Shown here: positions 36,279 to 46,862 of the stretch, in pieces
Layout: every line of letters begins with the position of its first letter
How positions within the stretch are numbered: position 1 is the first letter of the stretch
Assembly (NCBI RefSeq): GCF_030864355.1
Contig: NC_083394.1
Span: forward strand, 744,001-808,000
Length of the DNA: 64,000 bases
DNA from: Cutaneotrichosporon cavernicola
Taxonomy: Eukaryota; Basidiomycota; Tremellomycetes; Trichosporonales; Trichosporonaceae
Direction of reading: 5' to 3'
The notes under the pieces: generated by a model
What the model was told of the DNA's origin: nothing
The model's input: only the letters and a program-made list of their open reading frames with translations
Databases searched by the model: none
Program-made: the position numbers and the translations under genes

Positions 36279-36362
36279 GACGCTTTAGCTCAGTGGGAGA
36301 GCGAGCGAGTGAAGCTTAATTGCCCAATTCGTTCGGTCGTGTGTTCAATCCACACAAGCGTC
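36279..36362 (+). tRNA. tRNA-Phe (GAA) with a 13-nt intron
   Basis: The acceptor stem GACGCTT pairs perfectly with AAGCGTC. The D arm is GCTC-AGTGGGA-GAGC, the anticodon stem AGCGA/TCGTT (one G-T pair), the variable loop CGGTC and the T arm GTGTG-TTCAATC-CACAC. Removing 13 nt (CTTAATTGCCCAA, 36316-36328) after position 37 gives a 7-base loop with anticodon GAA. Internal box A (TAGCTCAGTGGG) and box B (GTTCAATCC) are good matches. Position 32 is G, where a pyrimidine is usual. A T6 run at 36381-36386 serves as terminator. Confidence 0.92.
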
Positions 36363-36380
36363 AGAGTCTTCTCTTTTCCA

Positions 36381-36386
36381 TTTTTT
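36381..36386 (+). terminator. Pol III T-run terminator of tRNA-Phe
   Basis: Six T residues lie 18 bases beyond the tRNA end, the usual signal for RNA polymerase III to stop. A shorter T4 run lies a few bases earlier. Confidence 0.7.
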
Positions 36387-36509
36387 ACTCAGCATGCTTT
36401 TCCCACAATCCCATCTTCGACATAAAACTGCACATGCTCTATCGAATTCAAAACGGTACCTATTATGTATTTTACCACACACACAAACAAGGAACAAGAC
36501 CAGACCAGA

Positions 36510-39116
36510 CTACACATGCCCCGGATTCTTGATCGCTAGGAGCTTGACCTCGCGCTCACGGTCGTCAGCGGCCTTCTGTGCGCGCAGGTCGTCGAGCTCC
36601 TGTGTCTTCTCGGCGATTTGCTCCGTAAGCCCCGCCGCGTGGTCGCGCCGCTCCTCATAGTCGTTCTCAGCGTTGCGCAGCTCGCCCTCGACCTTCTCAT
36701 ACTGCTCCTTCTCCTTGAGGAAGCGCATGCGGGCACGGTTCTCCCGAGCAGTCCACTTGGCAAGGTTACGCTGGCTCTTGCGCTCGTTCTCGATCGCGCC
36801 CTTCTGCATCTTGGCCATGCGTTTCAGGTCGGCGAGCGCGGCGCCGACCGCGCGCGCCTGCTCCTTCCCTTCAGCCTTGAGCATCTTGGCAAACGCGCGG
36901 CCCTCCTTCTTCTCCATCCCCTGCAGGCGTCTCAGAGTTGCGGGCGAGAGTATACGCTCGGCGACCTCGGTGCGCTCATGAATGTCATCGCGGCCCAGCA
37001 CGTCCTCGGGCTGCGTGCCAACTGTCAGGCCCGCCCCGCGCCCGAACGCACCCGAGCGCCGGCTGTGCGTCGTGCCGCTCCGCCCGACCGTTGTGCGCGA
37101 TAGTGCTGTACCAGAGCGCGCTAAGCGGCCCTCCTCGCGCCGCGCCGCCCAGTCCCCAATTCCTACTTCCGGTCTGTGCCCGAACTGGCTGTACGGTCGG
37201 TCGTAGGGTACCGGGCCGTCGTCGCGCAGCGTACCCCCCTGCATCTCGTGCTGGCGGGCAAAGGGCGCGACCTGGCCCACAGCGAGCCCCGTGCCAGCAC
37301 CGACACCAGCGTATCCCACCTCGTCTGCAATCGGAGGCAGGCGCCCGTGACCATGGCCCTGGTTGTGGCCGTGACCGCTCATGCTGGCGGATGGGGAGAG
37401 TTGGCCACGCAGGCTGCCGCTGCCGTCGCGCCTCATCGCGCTGTCGCGTGGCGCCGCCATAGCGCTCATGGGTCGTGGGCGTGCGAACGGCCCATCTCTC
37501 TCCTGCTGGGCCGATGAGCGGCGACTCAATTCATGCGCGCTCGCCGGGCGCGCGTATGGATCCGCACGGGGCGTGTGCACGTGCTCGGCGAGAGAGGCGC
37601 CCCCCAAGGCTCCAGCGGCACCTGCCGCCGCCGCTCCCACAGGTGACGATGCGTGCTCGCGCGGACTCACGGGCGCCTGCTCCACAAACTTGGTGCTGCC
37701 GGACCGCGAGACGCGCTGGGCGCTCTGGGTCGAGAGGCGGCGCTGAACCTCATCGAGCGGCCGTTGGTAGCGCGTCTCAGGCGCCGGAGCGTTGATGTAT
37801 GAGCGTGACGGCGACGGCGCGTCGTACATCTCCGGCCGTTCGAGGGTTTGTGCGTTGGCAGCCGTATTCGCTCTCGTCGTCTCGGACACCGTGCGTTGAT
37901 GTCTGTTCAAATTGTAGCCCTCGACGTGTTGGCCGCTAACGCGCCGGAATGATCCGTTAACTGGTACCGGAGCGGGAGACGAGATGTGGTTGCCGTTGGC
38001 ATGTGTGGAGGCGGCCGCCGGCTGTGTCGCGGGCAGAGCCTGTGGAGGCTCCCCACCTGGTGTACGGTTAAAGTAATCGCCATGCGCCTGAGACTGCGGC
38101 TCCGAGTTGAGCGCGCGTGTTGCGCCGGCTGCGGCGAGTCCTGTAACGGCCCCGACGCCGGCAGCTTTGGTCATCTTGTGCTTGTTGGGCTGTTGAGCCG
38201 TGTCGACCTGGTTCGGCGAAGCAGGCCCTGGGGCGTGTGTGACGGAGCCATTCTGCGAAGCGACGCCATTGATCTGCGTCATGGGCTGGGGATCGGAAGC
38301 CAAATTGACGGCAGAAGGCATGTCGCGCTGCGCCCTGTCAACGGTATCGGTTAGCTGTGGCACGTGGGCGGCCGGGAAGCTGCTCGTCTGCGACATGTTG
38401 GCCTGCGCCGCGGGGGCGGTGTGGTAGTCATCTGACGTGATCTGGGGTCCGTTGGTCAACAGCCTCGTGTCGCCGATCTGGCCCTCAAGCGAGCGCCGAG
38501 CCGGTATGTGGCCCGCATGCAGCACCCCGTGCTCTGCGCTCATGATACCCACAGCGTCCACCGAACTCGCCAAGTCGCCGGGCTCCCCGTTCTCATGCGT
38601 CGCGGTAGGTACCTCGCGCAGCGGCGACTCGCGGTAGTACACGGCCGGAGAGACTCTGGCGTGCTCAGCTCTGAGGATGTTGGGGTCCTTGTCGAACGAC
38701 CTGTCCGCGACATCGAAGGTTCCGTACGACGCCGTCGGGGAGGTAAACGTCGGGGAGGCCGGAGCAAGTGTGCTAGTTGGCCAGACGGACGTGGTGGGGG
38801 GGAAGGTGTGTACATTTCTGACCTCCCGACCTACTGCATCCGAGACGGAGAGGGCGGCAGTGCGGCCCGCGAGGTCATCGCCGTCCATGAAGGAGGCGCG
38901 GTCGTCGAGGATGCCGGGCGTGTAGTAGGGTGTTGGGGAGCGGAGCTCCGCGTCAGATGAGGACGCCATGGTGCCAATGTCGTCCGGGACGGCCTTGGGG
39001 GTCTGCGGGGGTGTGGGGAGGTCAGCACTCTCCACCACCTCCGGATACACGGCTCTGAGGACGGGGCGGGAGAGGACGGCGACGAGGCCGAGTTCTAGTG
39101 TGGTGGCAGTGGTCAC
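36510..39116 (-). CDS. Disordered protein with C-terminal coiled coil (Ncp1-like?)
   Basis: A single exon of 868 residues. The first 680 are low-complexity and rich in Ala, Pro, Ser, Gly and His, with a short Ala/Gly hydrophobic patch (AAGVGAVTGLAAAGATRAL). From about 715 to 860 the sequence is ordered and helical: LSPATLRRLQGMEKKEGRAF, then MRFLKEKEQYEKVEGELRNA, ending in a long Glu/Arg/Asp coiled coil. The C-terminal block resembles proteins annotated in Cryptococcus as Ncp1-type DNA-binding proteins. That is from memory, and I cannot confirm it here. Several PKA-like RRxS sites (RRLS, RRSS) lie in the middle. The function is unknown. Confidence 0.7.
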   Translation of the reverse strand: MTTATTLELGLVAVLSRPVLRAVYPEVVESADLPTPPQTPKAVPDDIGTMASSSDAELRSPTPYYTPGILDDRASFMDGDDLAGRTAALSVSDAVGREVRNVHTFPPTTSVWPTSTLAPASPTFTSPTASYGTFDVADRSFDKDPNILRAEHARVSPAVYYRESPLREVPTATHENGEPGDLASSVDAVGIMSAEHGVLHAGHIPARRSLEGQIGDTRLLTNGPQITSDDYHTAPAAQANMSQTSSFPAAHVPQLTDTVDRAQRDMPSAVNLASDPQPMTQINGVASQNGSVTHAPGPASPNQVDTAQQPNKHKMTKAAGVGAVTGLAAAGATRALNSEPQSQAHGDYFNRTPGGEPPQALPATQPAAASTHANGNHISSPAPVPVNGSFRRVSGQHVEGYNLNRHQRTVSETTRANTAANAQTLERPEMYDAPSPSRSYINAPAPETRYQRPLDEVQRRLSTQSAQRVSRSGSTKFVEQAPVSPREHASSPVGAAAAGAAGALGGASLAEHVHTPRADPYARPASAHELSRRSSAQQERDGPFARPRPMSAMAAPRDSAMRRDGSGSLRGQLSPSASMSGHGHNQGHGHGRLPPIADEVGYAGVGAGTGLAVGQVAPFARQHEMQGGTLRDDGPVPYDRPYSQFGHRPEVGIGDWAARREEGRLARSGTALSRTTVGRSGTTHSRRSGAFGRGAGLTVGTQPEDVLGRDDIHERTEVAERILSPATLRRLQGMEKKEGRAFAKMLKAEGKEQARAVGAALADLKRMAKMQKGAIENERKSQRNLAKWTARENRARMRFLKEKEQYEKVEGELRNAENDYEERRDHAAGLTEQIAEKTQELDDLRAQKAADDREREVKLLAIKNPGHV

Positions 39117-39673
39117 GGTGAAGGGATTGGTTGGGTGGAATAGATGTGAGTGGGGCTAGATCGCTGGGAGGTGGGATGAGATGAACCGAGTGACTAAAGG
39201 GTGAAATGAGTTGTGGCGTCCTTGAAGATGATCATTAAGAGTCCTCGGAGTTGGAGGAAGGTGTTCTTGTCGGGTAAAGTGGGTCCTGTGGGCCAACAGA
39301 ACAGGCCCAACAAATGAGGTTTGGGTTACGCCTTTCGGTGATCAGACTACGTTCTTTGCCCTGTCTGCTGTCTGCTGTCTGCAGCTGCCTGGGGGCTTTG
39401 CGGGGGGCTAGTTGAGGGTCGAGAGGAGAGTACTCTTCATTCATTCCCGCTAAAAGATCAGTGACCAAAGTGACGTCACGGCTCCACTACGAGTCGTCAT
39501 CACCGCCCTGTTCGGTGGTCAGGTACGCCGACTCCGTTCCGGTTCAAAGTTGACCGTAGGAACTTTGGGTTGCAAGTCCGAGGTACAGCACGTGGCATTG
39601 ATCCCGAACCTTCACGCACCCCCACCTAGACGGAACGCGTCTGCAACTTGATCTACCCACTCGCTTCGTTGAC
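39117..39673. promoter_or_regulatory. Divergent intergenic region
   Basis: 557 bp lie between the coiled-coil gene (minus) and SPC1 (plus). A CTGTCTG direct repeat is at about 39360-39380. No coding signal is seen. Confidence 0.4.
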
Positions 39674-40224
39674 ATGGAATACCTCCCCGCGCCCCTGCAG
39701 CGCGCCCTCCAGGGCGGGATCGTGAGTTCGAGAGAGTACGAGCTGACATCAGGACCCGTACTCGCAGTATCTCGCAGAATGGTACTCCCAGGTCTACCTT
39801 TGTCTGCTTGTTGTGAGTTGTTATTGGAGTTTAGGAGGTTAGGTGTGAGGTGCGAGGTGTCGGGACTATGTCAAGGGAACGCATTGCAAGAACGTCTGGG
39901 ATGCGATGATCAGTCGGACTGCTGGTTCGGCTTAGGAAACGGACTGCCCCTCCCACAGTGGCCCCTTCACTACCTTCCACTCTCCACCTCCCCGCCACAT
40001 GCCTCTGCTGACCACAGCTCGTGAGCTTTGGTGCATCGTTCGCGACGTCATCGGTCCTCGTCGGCCTCGAGCTCTTCGGTATCGGTTTCGCTCTGCTCAT
40101 GCTGGTGAGTCCGCCGCCAATACAACGCTCACACCAGGCTTGCGTTCCTCCTTGGCCGTACCTTAACAAGCACCGGATCAAGTTCCTCACCGTGCGCGCA
40201 TACGCCGTCCCCGAGAAGTCGTAG
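39674..40224 (+). CDS. SPC1: Signal peptidase complex subunit Spc1 (SPC12)
   Basis: Four small exons, 39674-39721, 39753-39812, 40018-40104 and 40138-40224, give 93 residues, the usual size. The order is an amphipathic start (MEYLPAPLQRAL), the ID-x-x-SQYLAEWYSQ segment, a first membrane helix (VYLCLLVLVSFGASFATS) and a second (LVGLELFGIGFALLMLACV). The conserved PPWPYLNKHRIKFL tail follows. Spc1 is a non-catalytic subunit of the ER signal peptidase that helps keep membrane proteins from being cut. Every intron falls between codons. Confidence 0.85.
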
Positions 40225-40640
40225 TGTTGTATAGTAGGGATATGCGTTGACATGTGGATATCTGCTCACCTCATACACCACTGATCCACTGACCTTGTCA
40301 TCCAGGACAGCTCTACTACATGACTAAGTACAGTGTATCCCCAACACTACAACTTTCATGTGTGTGCGTAGGTGGCGTGACATATCCGTATCAGTGCAGT
40401 GGGACGATGCTGACTCGATCCGTTGGGGCGGGAAGCTGTGATGGTGCCGCTGTGGGGTGTTGTCTTGGTGGGGTATCAAGTCGGGGCCGGTAGGAACGGC
40501 ATGATGAGGACGGTGGCGAGGAAGGCAGAAAGGGAGGTGGCTTCGTCGTGACATAAAAGGAAGAATCACTGTCTCCTCTTACCACTCACCTCTCTCTTAC
40601 ACCACTACTACCACTGCTGCAAACCCTCACACCACGCACA
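40225..40640 (+). promoter_or_regulatory. Promoter and leader of the small-protein gene
   Basis: A TATA-like ACATAAAAGG lies at 40551-40560, 81 bp before the ATG at 40641. It is followed by a C/T/A leader with CACTACTACCACTGC, much like leaders of well-expressed genes in this window. Confidence 0.45.
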
Positions 40641-40858
40641 ATGGCTACCTTCGCCACCGTCATGAAGTTCTTCGCCATCAGTACTAGCACTGTCACCAAC
40701 ACGGTCACCAAGACCGTTAGCAAGGTCAAGGGCCGCATTGCGGCGTGGCGCACCCCCAAGGTCAGCGCAGTCTAGATGAGTCAGCTCCCCCGTGATCATG
40801 GCCGAGCTGACAACAGTCCGAGCGCGCCTGTCCAAGGCTCTTGTATAGTAGAGAGTAG
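40641..40858 (+). CDS. Small basic protein, function unknown
   Basis: The ATG at 40641 opens a frame reading MATFATVMKFFAISTSTVTN, then a Lys/Thr/Val-rich stretch to WRTPK. Read straight through it ends at 40775 (44 residues). A good intron (GTCAGC at 40761, GCTGACAACAG ending 40816) would remove that stop and give 53 residues ending LLYSRE at 40858. The gene follows a TATA-like box and a typical leader, which is the main reason to believe it. The alternating Thr/Val/Lys pattern could form an amphipathic strand or helix. I recognise no family. Confidence 0.45.
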
Positions 40859-41615
40859 AGCGATATAGCCAGCGCATAATAGCGGCGCATGTTCACACAA
40901 CCCCAGCTTCATACCACTGACTACTCACTTCCGCCCCACATGATTCTGCAATCAGCCAACCATGGAGCAGCTGCTCGCGCATAGTGCCCAATGGGATCAA
41001 ACTCGAGCTGGGCGCCGTCGATCTGACTGATATCGATCTGGCGTAACCGCATGCCCTGCTCTATATTAGTCGGCGTAGAGGATCTGCTGAGCAGAAGCAA
41101 CATCATGGGCATTCAGCTGTCTCAGGGGCTTTTGGATCGAGAAGGGATGAGGGCCATGTGGTACGTGGACGCCACGATTTGTTCGAGTCGTTCGAGCCTT
41201 CCGAATGGTGTTGGTGGGAGGAGGAGTGAAGGTTTTAAGGAGAGAAAGTGTCATGGGTAGTGGTGGGTGAGGCTGCAGGCTTGGTTGTGAAGATGTGGGG
41301 GGTCTCAGTCGCAGTCACAATTTATGTCGCAGTGCACGGCTGGCCCCTCTTGGTGCAGGCATGGCACCTCTTGAGAGTTTTGGCCTTGGGGTGGGTGGAA
41401 GGGAGTATGTGGCAGAGGTGCTTCTGTGTAGTTCACAACCGACAACACCGCACGGCACTGCGGGCGCTATGATCTTGGTCGTGTTACTGCTGGCCGCTGG
41501 TCGTGTAGTTCCGCTCAGACTGTGGTTACGAGCGGTAGTGGCAAAGAACTGCAGATACATGCAAACCAATATCTCGATCCAGTCAAGCCTCACTGCACTA
41601 ACACTAGCACTACCA
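40859..41615. other. Intergenic region
   Basis: No gene is well supported. A minus-strand frame of 43 codons starting at 41052 (MRLRQIDISQIDGAQLEFDP) has protein-like composition and ends near 40921, but has no clear leader. I leave it uncalled. Confidence 0.35.
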
Positions 41616-43350
41616 CTACGCCTCGTCGTCGTCGTCAAGCGGCTTGCTCTCCGGCATGACCTCGTTTGTCGCGCGGCACAGCGCAATCACCGTGATGGCT
41701 GCTAGGACCAGGTTGAAGATCCAGATGGGCTTCAGGCCGTGCGAGTAGGCGGATACGGCGATTTCGCGGACCCCAGGAGGGAGCGTACGCACAGCATCTG
41801 TGCTCCGGCGGATGCGCTGGACGAGGTCTGGGTCGCTGATTCGCGCGCGAAGGTCCGATTCCAAAGTAGCCTGCAGGATGGCACTGCTGAAGCTCACCCC
41901 CAGCACCTGCCCGATCGTGCGCGCCATGTAGGTCATTGCTGTACCCACGGCACTGGGATTAGTCTATCTCTCGCCATGTAACTCACATTTCGCCAGTGCC
42001 CTCCTTGGCAATGTCCGCCATGAGCGCAACGAGCGTCGTTGTGAGGACACCTGCGTATCCAAATCCAGCAGGGGACTGGGCCACCCAAGTGAGCCACTCC
42101 GGCGTGTTCTCGCCCCAAGTGAGCATCATTCCGCACGAGGCGAGCACGATCAGCCCGGATACCACCATCGGGGCGTAGTAGCGGCCCGTTACGCGCATGA
42201 TGAGGCCGACAATGAGAGAGCCCGCGCCGATGAATGCCGAGTAAGGCAGGAGGTGGGCGCCCGCAACCGTTGCGGAGCGCAGCTTGACCGCAACAAAGTA
42301 CAAGGGTACGTTGTAGAGGAGCGAGAAGATGCACATGGCGAGGACCAAGTTGCCAAGGGCGACAGCGGTCGGCGTCGCGCGCTTGAACATGCTGAGAGGG
42401 AGCACTGGCTCGGTCGCCCAATACGCCTCGATGATGAGGAAGAATATTGTGAACGCCACGAAGACGAGGAGGAGGCCCCAGATTGTAGGGTCGGACCAGC
42501 TGTACTCGACGCCGCCGGAGCCGGAGGTCTTGAGCGACATTGAGAGGAGGAGCGCGGTGACTGCTACCCCGAGGGCGGTGGAACCAGCGTAGTCGATACG
42601 CGCGAGCTTCTGCTGCCACGTAAGGGTGTGGTGCTCGTCGTCTGCGTCGCGTACGCGACCACCCAAGTCGCCGGGCACAAAGCACCAGATAGCGATAATG
42701 CTCCCGAAAAGGAGAGGGACCTGTGCGCCAAAGGCGACGCGCCACCCGAATTGGTCGGCGGCCCAGCCACCGACCGGACCGCCGAGACTTGCACCGAGAG
42801 CGTAGACCATATTCGCGAGACCCTGGTACAGCCCGCGGTGGCGCAAGTCCACGAGGTCGGAGAGGAGGATGGAGCCGACCGAGGTGAGACCCGCGCCGCC
42901 AATGCCGGCGATGACACGGGCGAGGATAAGTGTCATCATGGAAGGCGCGATGGCACATCCCGCCGTACCAGCAGTGAAGAAGACAAGGGCGACGAGCTGG
43001 GCGTCTCGCCTACCCAGAGCATCGGCGAGGCGGCCGTACACGGGCGTGAAGCAGGCCAGAGAGAGGAGGTAGGCTGTGCCGAGCCACGAGGCGAGATGGA
43101 AGGCGTTGAAGCCGCTCGAGATGTCGCCGAGCAGCGTCGCAACAACTGTGCTGTCAAACGCTGAGAGGAAGGTCGCGCTCCAAACGGAAGCGCATGCCGC
43201 ATGGAAGCGCCATGCCGGGAGGCCGGCGAGGTTGTGGTGTCTCCGCTCCTTCCTGTGCCCGGAGGGAGTCTCGGAGAGCGAGCTCGCCTCAGACCCGTAT
43301 GCCTGCGCCGTGGAGTTGATGAGCGGTTCCCTTTCGCCGTTTGGGCTCAT
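41616..43350 (-). CDS. MFS transporter, DHA2/vacuolar basic amino-acid type
   Basis: Two exons, 43350-41987 and 41952-41616, give 566 residues. There is a hydrophilic N terminus, then about 14 hydrophobic helices. The loop 2-3 motif is YGRLADALGRRDAQ, the first helix has FLSAFDSTVVATLLGDI, and LARVIAGIGGAGLTSVGSIL matches the DHA2 group. Fungal members near Vba1/Fnx1 move basic amino acids into the vacuole, while others export drugs. The sequence alone does not settle the substrate. The protein ends in an acidic tail (DDDDEA). It is divergent from a PQ-loop amino-acid transporter, which supports the vacuolar reading. The start at 43350 is the first good Met before the hydrophilic region, and an in-frame Met lies 75 nt upstream. 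Confidence 0.85.
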
Positions 43351-43874
43351 GATGTGTGGAGAAAAAGAACGGTGGGCATCCAGACTAAATATATAATGGT
43401 TTGTGGGTAGTTGGTTGAGCGCCAAAGGTCAGGTTTTGCCGCTCCGGGCCGGGCATATTCCCCATGGGGTGGTGGTGGTATTTGGGTGAGGGGATAGTCT
43501 TACATCCGGTCCTACGGTGGACCGAGCGGAGATAGGGATATAGACTGTCGGCTCTGTCCGCCACACCTGTTGTGGAGGTCCTTATCGGTAGTGGGGCTGG
43601 CTGAGCACGGAATCAAAATCCCGCCATGGTGACTATGCGCCACATTAATGAGGTTTGAATGAACAATGACCGAGAGTGGGGTGGACCGATTGACAGCGTC
43701 ACGACCGGGGAGATCGGGAATGGACCCTCGTAGTTCATACCAGACCCATACCCGCTAAACCATTACAAACATCACTAAACGCGCCACCATTACCACTCTC
43801 GCCATCTCCTATCACTCATCTCGTCTTACTCTTCGTCTTACTCGCCGACCACGGTCCATGCGCATAACTTGACC
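43351..43874. promoter_or_regulatory. Shared divergent promoter of two transporter genes
   Basis: 524 bp separate the start codons. A GATA-factor core (GATAAG on the minus strand, CTTATC) is at 43581-43586, and further GATA cores occur nearby. A CACCATTACCACTCTCGCC leader precedes the PQ-loop gene. Confidence 0.4.
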
Positions 43875-46188
43875 ATGCTGCTGCTCGATGAAGGTGCACT
43901 CGCCACCGCACTCGGGTATGCGAGCATCGGCTGCTGGTTGTGCGCTCAGTTACCGTGCGTATCTACCCCCCTCCTCAACATCCAAGATACTCCGCCGCCC
44001 CTCCACCGAGCCTACAATCCCACTAGTCTCCACGCTAACGGCCAGACAGGTGATCAAGAACTGGCAACTTGGGTCGTGCGACGGCCTCAGCTTTCCATTC
44101 CTCGTTACCTGGCTCTTTGGTATGTCACCCGCCCAGCGCAAGGCGGTGACGACAGCACGAGCTGATCCCAGGCGATCTCACCAACCTCATCGGCTGTATC
44201 CTCACTCACCAGTTGCCTTTCCAGGTGCGTGCCCTTTGTGTTGGCCAGAGACTTGTGCTGAACGCTCGACGTACCTTGCTCGATACGAACCCTCAACCCG
44301 ATTATCCACATCGAAATACCCAATCACCTTCCCCGTCACTACCCACTGGAATGAATCAACCTCCATCTCGACTGCTGTCACGCCGCGACTTGCCACCCAT
44401 ATCGCGGGTTCGGTTCTGGTCGTATCTTCGCGTCTATGCGTGCACACTGCATTTCAAAACGGCCTGTGTCTGCATTGCGCCTCTTGACGATCCGCCATTT
44501 GTTTGCGATAACAGACTTACCTCGCGACGTACTTCTGCTTCGTTGACATCACCCTCGTGTGCCAGTACTTCTATTACGCGAAGAAGCCCGCACTCCTCCT
44601 CAAGCCTGCCTCCCCGCGTGCTTCGACAACAGCCCTTCGCCACGTAGCTTCGCACCCTCGGGGGACCTCGCCACATCCGACACCGGTAGGCTCGTTGGGC
44701 CGCCCACCAAGTGGGCGGGGACGCATACGCCCCCAGATCGGTATTCCCCAACATGTGCATCCCCACACCATTACCGAGAGCCCTGTGTATGTGGGACCCT
44801 CCGACTCTGTCGAGGCGCTTTATGCCGCCGCGCTAGACGTCGCGCGCGCAGCGGAGCGCGTGTCCCTCCGTCGTTCCAACTCGGGCCGTCCGCGCGGACG
44901 ACAAGCTGCCACTATGCCGCCAGAAGAGGCTGGGCTGTTGCACAGCTTTTATTCCGATACCAGCTTGCATTCTGCATCGACCGACGAGGACGAGCGTGCG
45001 TACCACCGTATGACGCAGAGCACAGGCTCGCTACTGCACCGCGGGCGGAGCCTCACGCGGATACGCACACCTGCGAGCGGGACCGCTACCCCAATGAACG
45101 AGGGCGCAGACCGTCTCGACGAGCTCCCTGAATCGGGCATGGTCGAGATACGGCGCGGACGACGTTCCGCGAGCCGCAGCCAGAGCGCCGCGCGCGCGGC
45201 GAGAGGGACTGGCCGCCGCGCGGCCACCGTGGCCTTCATGAGCCTTGGGTTGCTGGTGTGGCGCGCTTCGCCAGCTGTCCAGATGTACAACGCACCAACC
45301 GGGTCTGGCCACGTAGTGGCACGCTTCGAGCCGGCTCCTCCAGAAGCGTCAAACGCCTTCCCCCTCCACATCCACCCCGTTCCCCTCCCCTTTCCAGAAT
45401 CCACAGCGTCCCAGCTCCTATGGTTCGACGCACCTGCTTCTGAGCCCGGTAAAGACGATGGTCGTAAGGAGCGTCCCAAGCCCCAGCCCATCAGCCTCCA
45501 GGAGGCCATCGGGCGCATCTCTGCGTGGTGTTGCACGACGCTCTACCTTTCTTCGCGGCTGCCGCAGATCTGGAAGAACGTGAGCTAGCGCTTTGCTATT
45601 CCCAGCTGACCCCAGTTCCAGCGCAAGAGTGTTGAGGGCCTCTCGATCCTCCTGTTCTTCTTCGCGTTCCTCGGCAACACGCTGTACGTCGCCAGCATTC
45701 TCCTCATGCCCGTCAAGCCGGAGGAGTACACGCGCCACGTCCTGCAGTCGCTTCCCTATCTTTTAGGCTCGGGAGGGACGTTGCTCTTCGACCTCACAAT
45801 CATGTTTCAGGCCTGGCTGTATGGCAGTTCGCCACCGCTCCCGCCACCGCGCACTCCGCTCGACCGACCTCGTCGCACGCTGTCTTACGGTGCCATGCCC
45901 CGGCGGCGGCGGCACGTTGAGGAGGGACAGCCGCACGAGCGCTCGCGCCTATTGGGCGGCGGCAGCCCCATGCGTTCGGCCACCGAGCCTATGCGCTCCT
46001 CCGCGTCACGGCTCAACAGCATCGACATGGAGAGCCCCGTAATGCCTGCGTCTGGTTTGGGTTCGGGAGGGCTGTCCTCCACCCAGTCGGTTGCGACTTC
46101 GGCGCTCCAGTCGGCCAATCAGTCGGCGGGCAACAGTGGGGTATCGGGTGGGGCGTTAGGCGTCAAGTTGTTCGGGGACACTGGGTAG
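43875..46188 (+). CDS. Vacuolar PQ-loop basic amino-acid transporter (Ypq/Rtc2 type)
   Basis: Five exons, 43875-43954, 44046-44119, 44172-44224, 44515-45579 and 45616-46188, give 614 residues. The first PQ loop, PQVIKNW, is rebuilt across the first intron. It is followed by GLSFPFLVTWLFGDLTNLIG and TYLATYFCFVDITLVCQYFY. The second loop is LPQIWKNFQRKSVEGLSIL, followed by two more helices. Seven helices around two PQ loops is the Ypq/PQLC2 layout, which exports cationic amino acids from vacuole or lysosome. Between helices 4 and 5 is a 250-residue Ser/Arg-rich cytosolic insert, usual in fungi. The C terminus carries ERSRLLGG, a dileucine-like sorting signal. The third intron (290 nt) is far longer than the others. 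Confidence 0.9.
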
Positions 46189-46862
46189 ATGTTGTAAGGT
46201 GACATGGCATTGCATCGTTGTGGCTATGTATAGCTGCTAGTGTGTTAGGGCGTGTTAAGGTGTTAAGGCGTGTTAGGGCGTGTTATGGCGTGTGAGTGCG
46301 TGTGAGTGCGTGTGAGTGCGTGTGATGTACGCGATGTGGAGGGAACTGCGAGATCGAGGCATTGAAAGCGTCTGGGTGCTTCTCATTCACTCAAGATAGT
46401 GGAGGGGGGGTGATTAGCATGATGATATCATCATTGTCTCATCAAGCTACACGTCACGTGGATTTGATGCCGTTAAAATCGTGAGAATGTGTCGGTGTTA
46501 GAATGTCCGACTGTGCCTGAGGACTTGGGATTGGTGCTGTTGTGCCCCCAGGGTCCCCTGCGTCTGGTGGATTCGAGGTCGGCTGCTGTCAACGAGTCTC
46601 CAGTCTGCAAGATCGTGAGTCCGACGCCGACGACGACGTACCAGTGCTGACCTCGCCTCGACGACGACACCTACATTTTGCGCGTATTCCGTTCCCCGCT
46701 CTTCCATCCCCTCTCCTCCCGAATCTCCGCATCGAACCGCGAATCTGCGTCTAATCCCCCCAACAACCCATCACCATTCCTCCCAACTCATCCACTCGCT
46801 CGAACGCCCGCACCCGTCTCGCATCCGCGCACTCTCTCGTTGCCTTATTCGTGCTACAGAAA
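46189..46862 (+). other. Intergenic region with minisatellite; RPS16 promoter
   Basis: It holds a short tandem repeat (46241-46325, listed separately) and, from about 46670, the C/T-rich leader of RPS16. No coding sequence is seen. Confidence 0.45.
46241..46325 (+). repeat. Ten-base tandem repeat (TGTTAGGGCG family)
   Basis: About four copies of TGTTAGGGCG-like units are followed by three or more copies of TGTGAGTGCG, all in register. This is an 85-bp imperfect minisatellite just past the 3' end of the PQ-loop gene. Confidence 0.75.
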
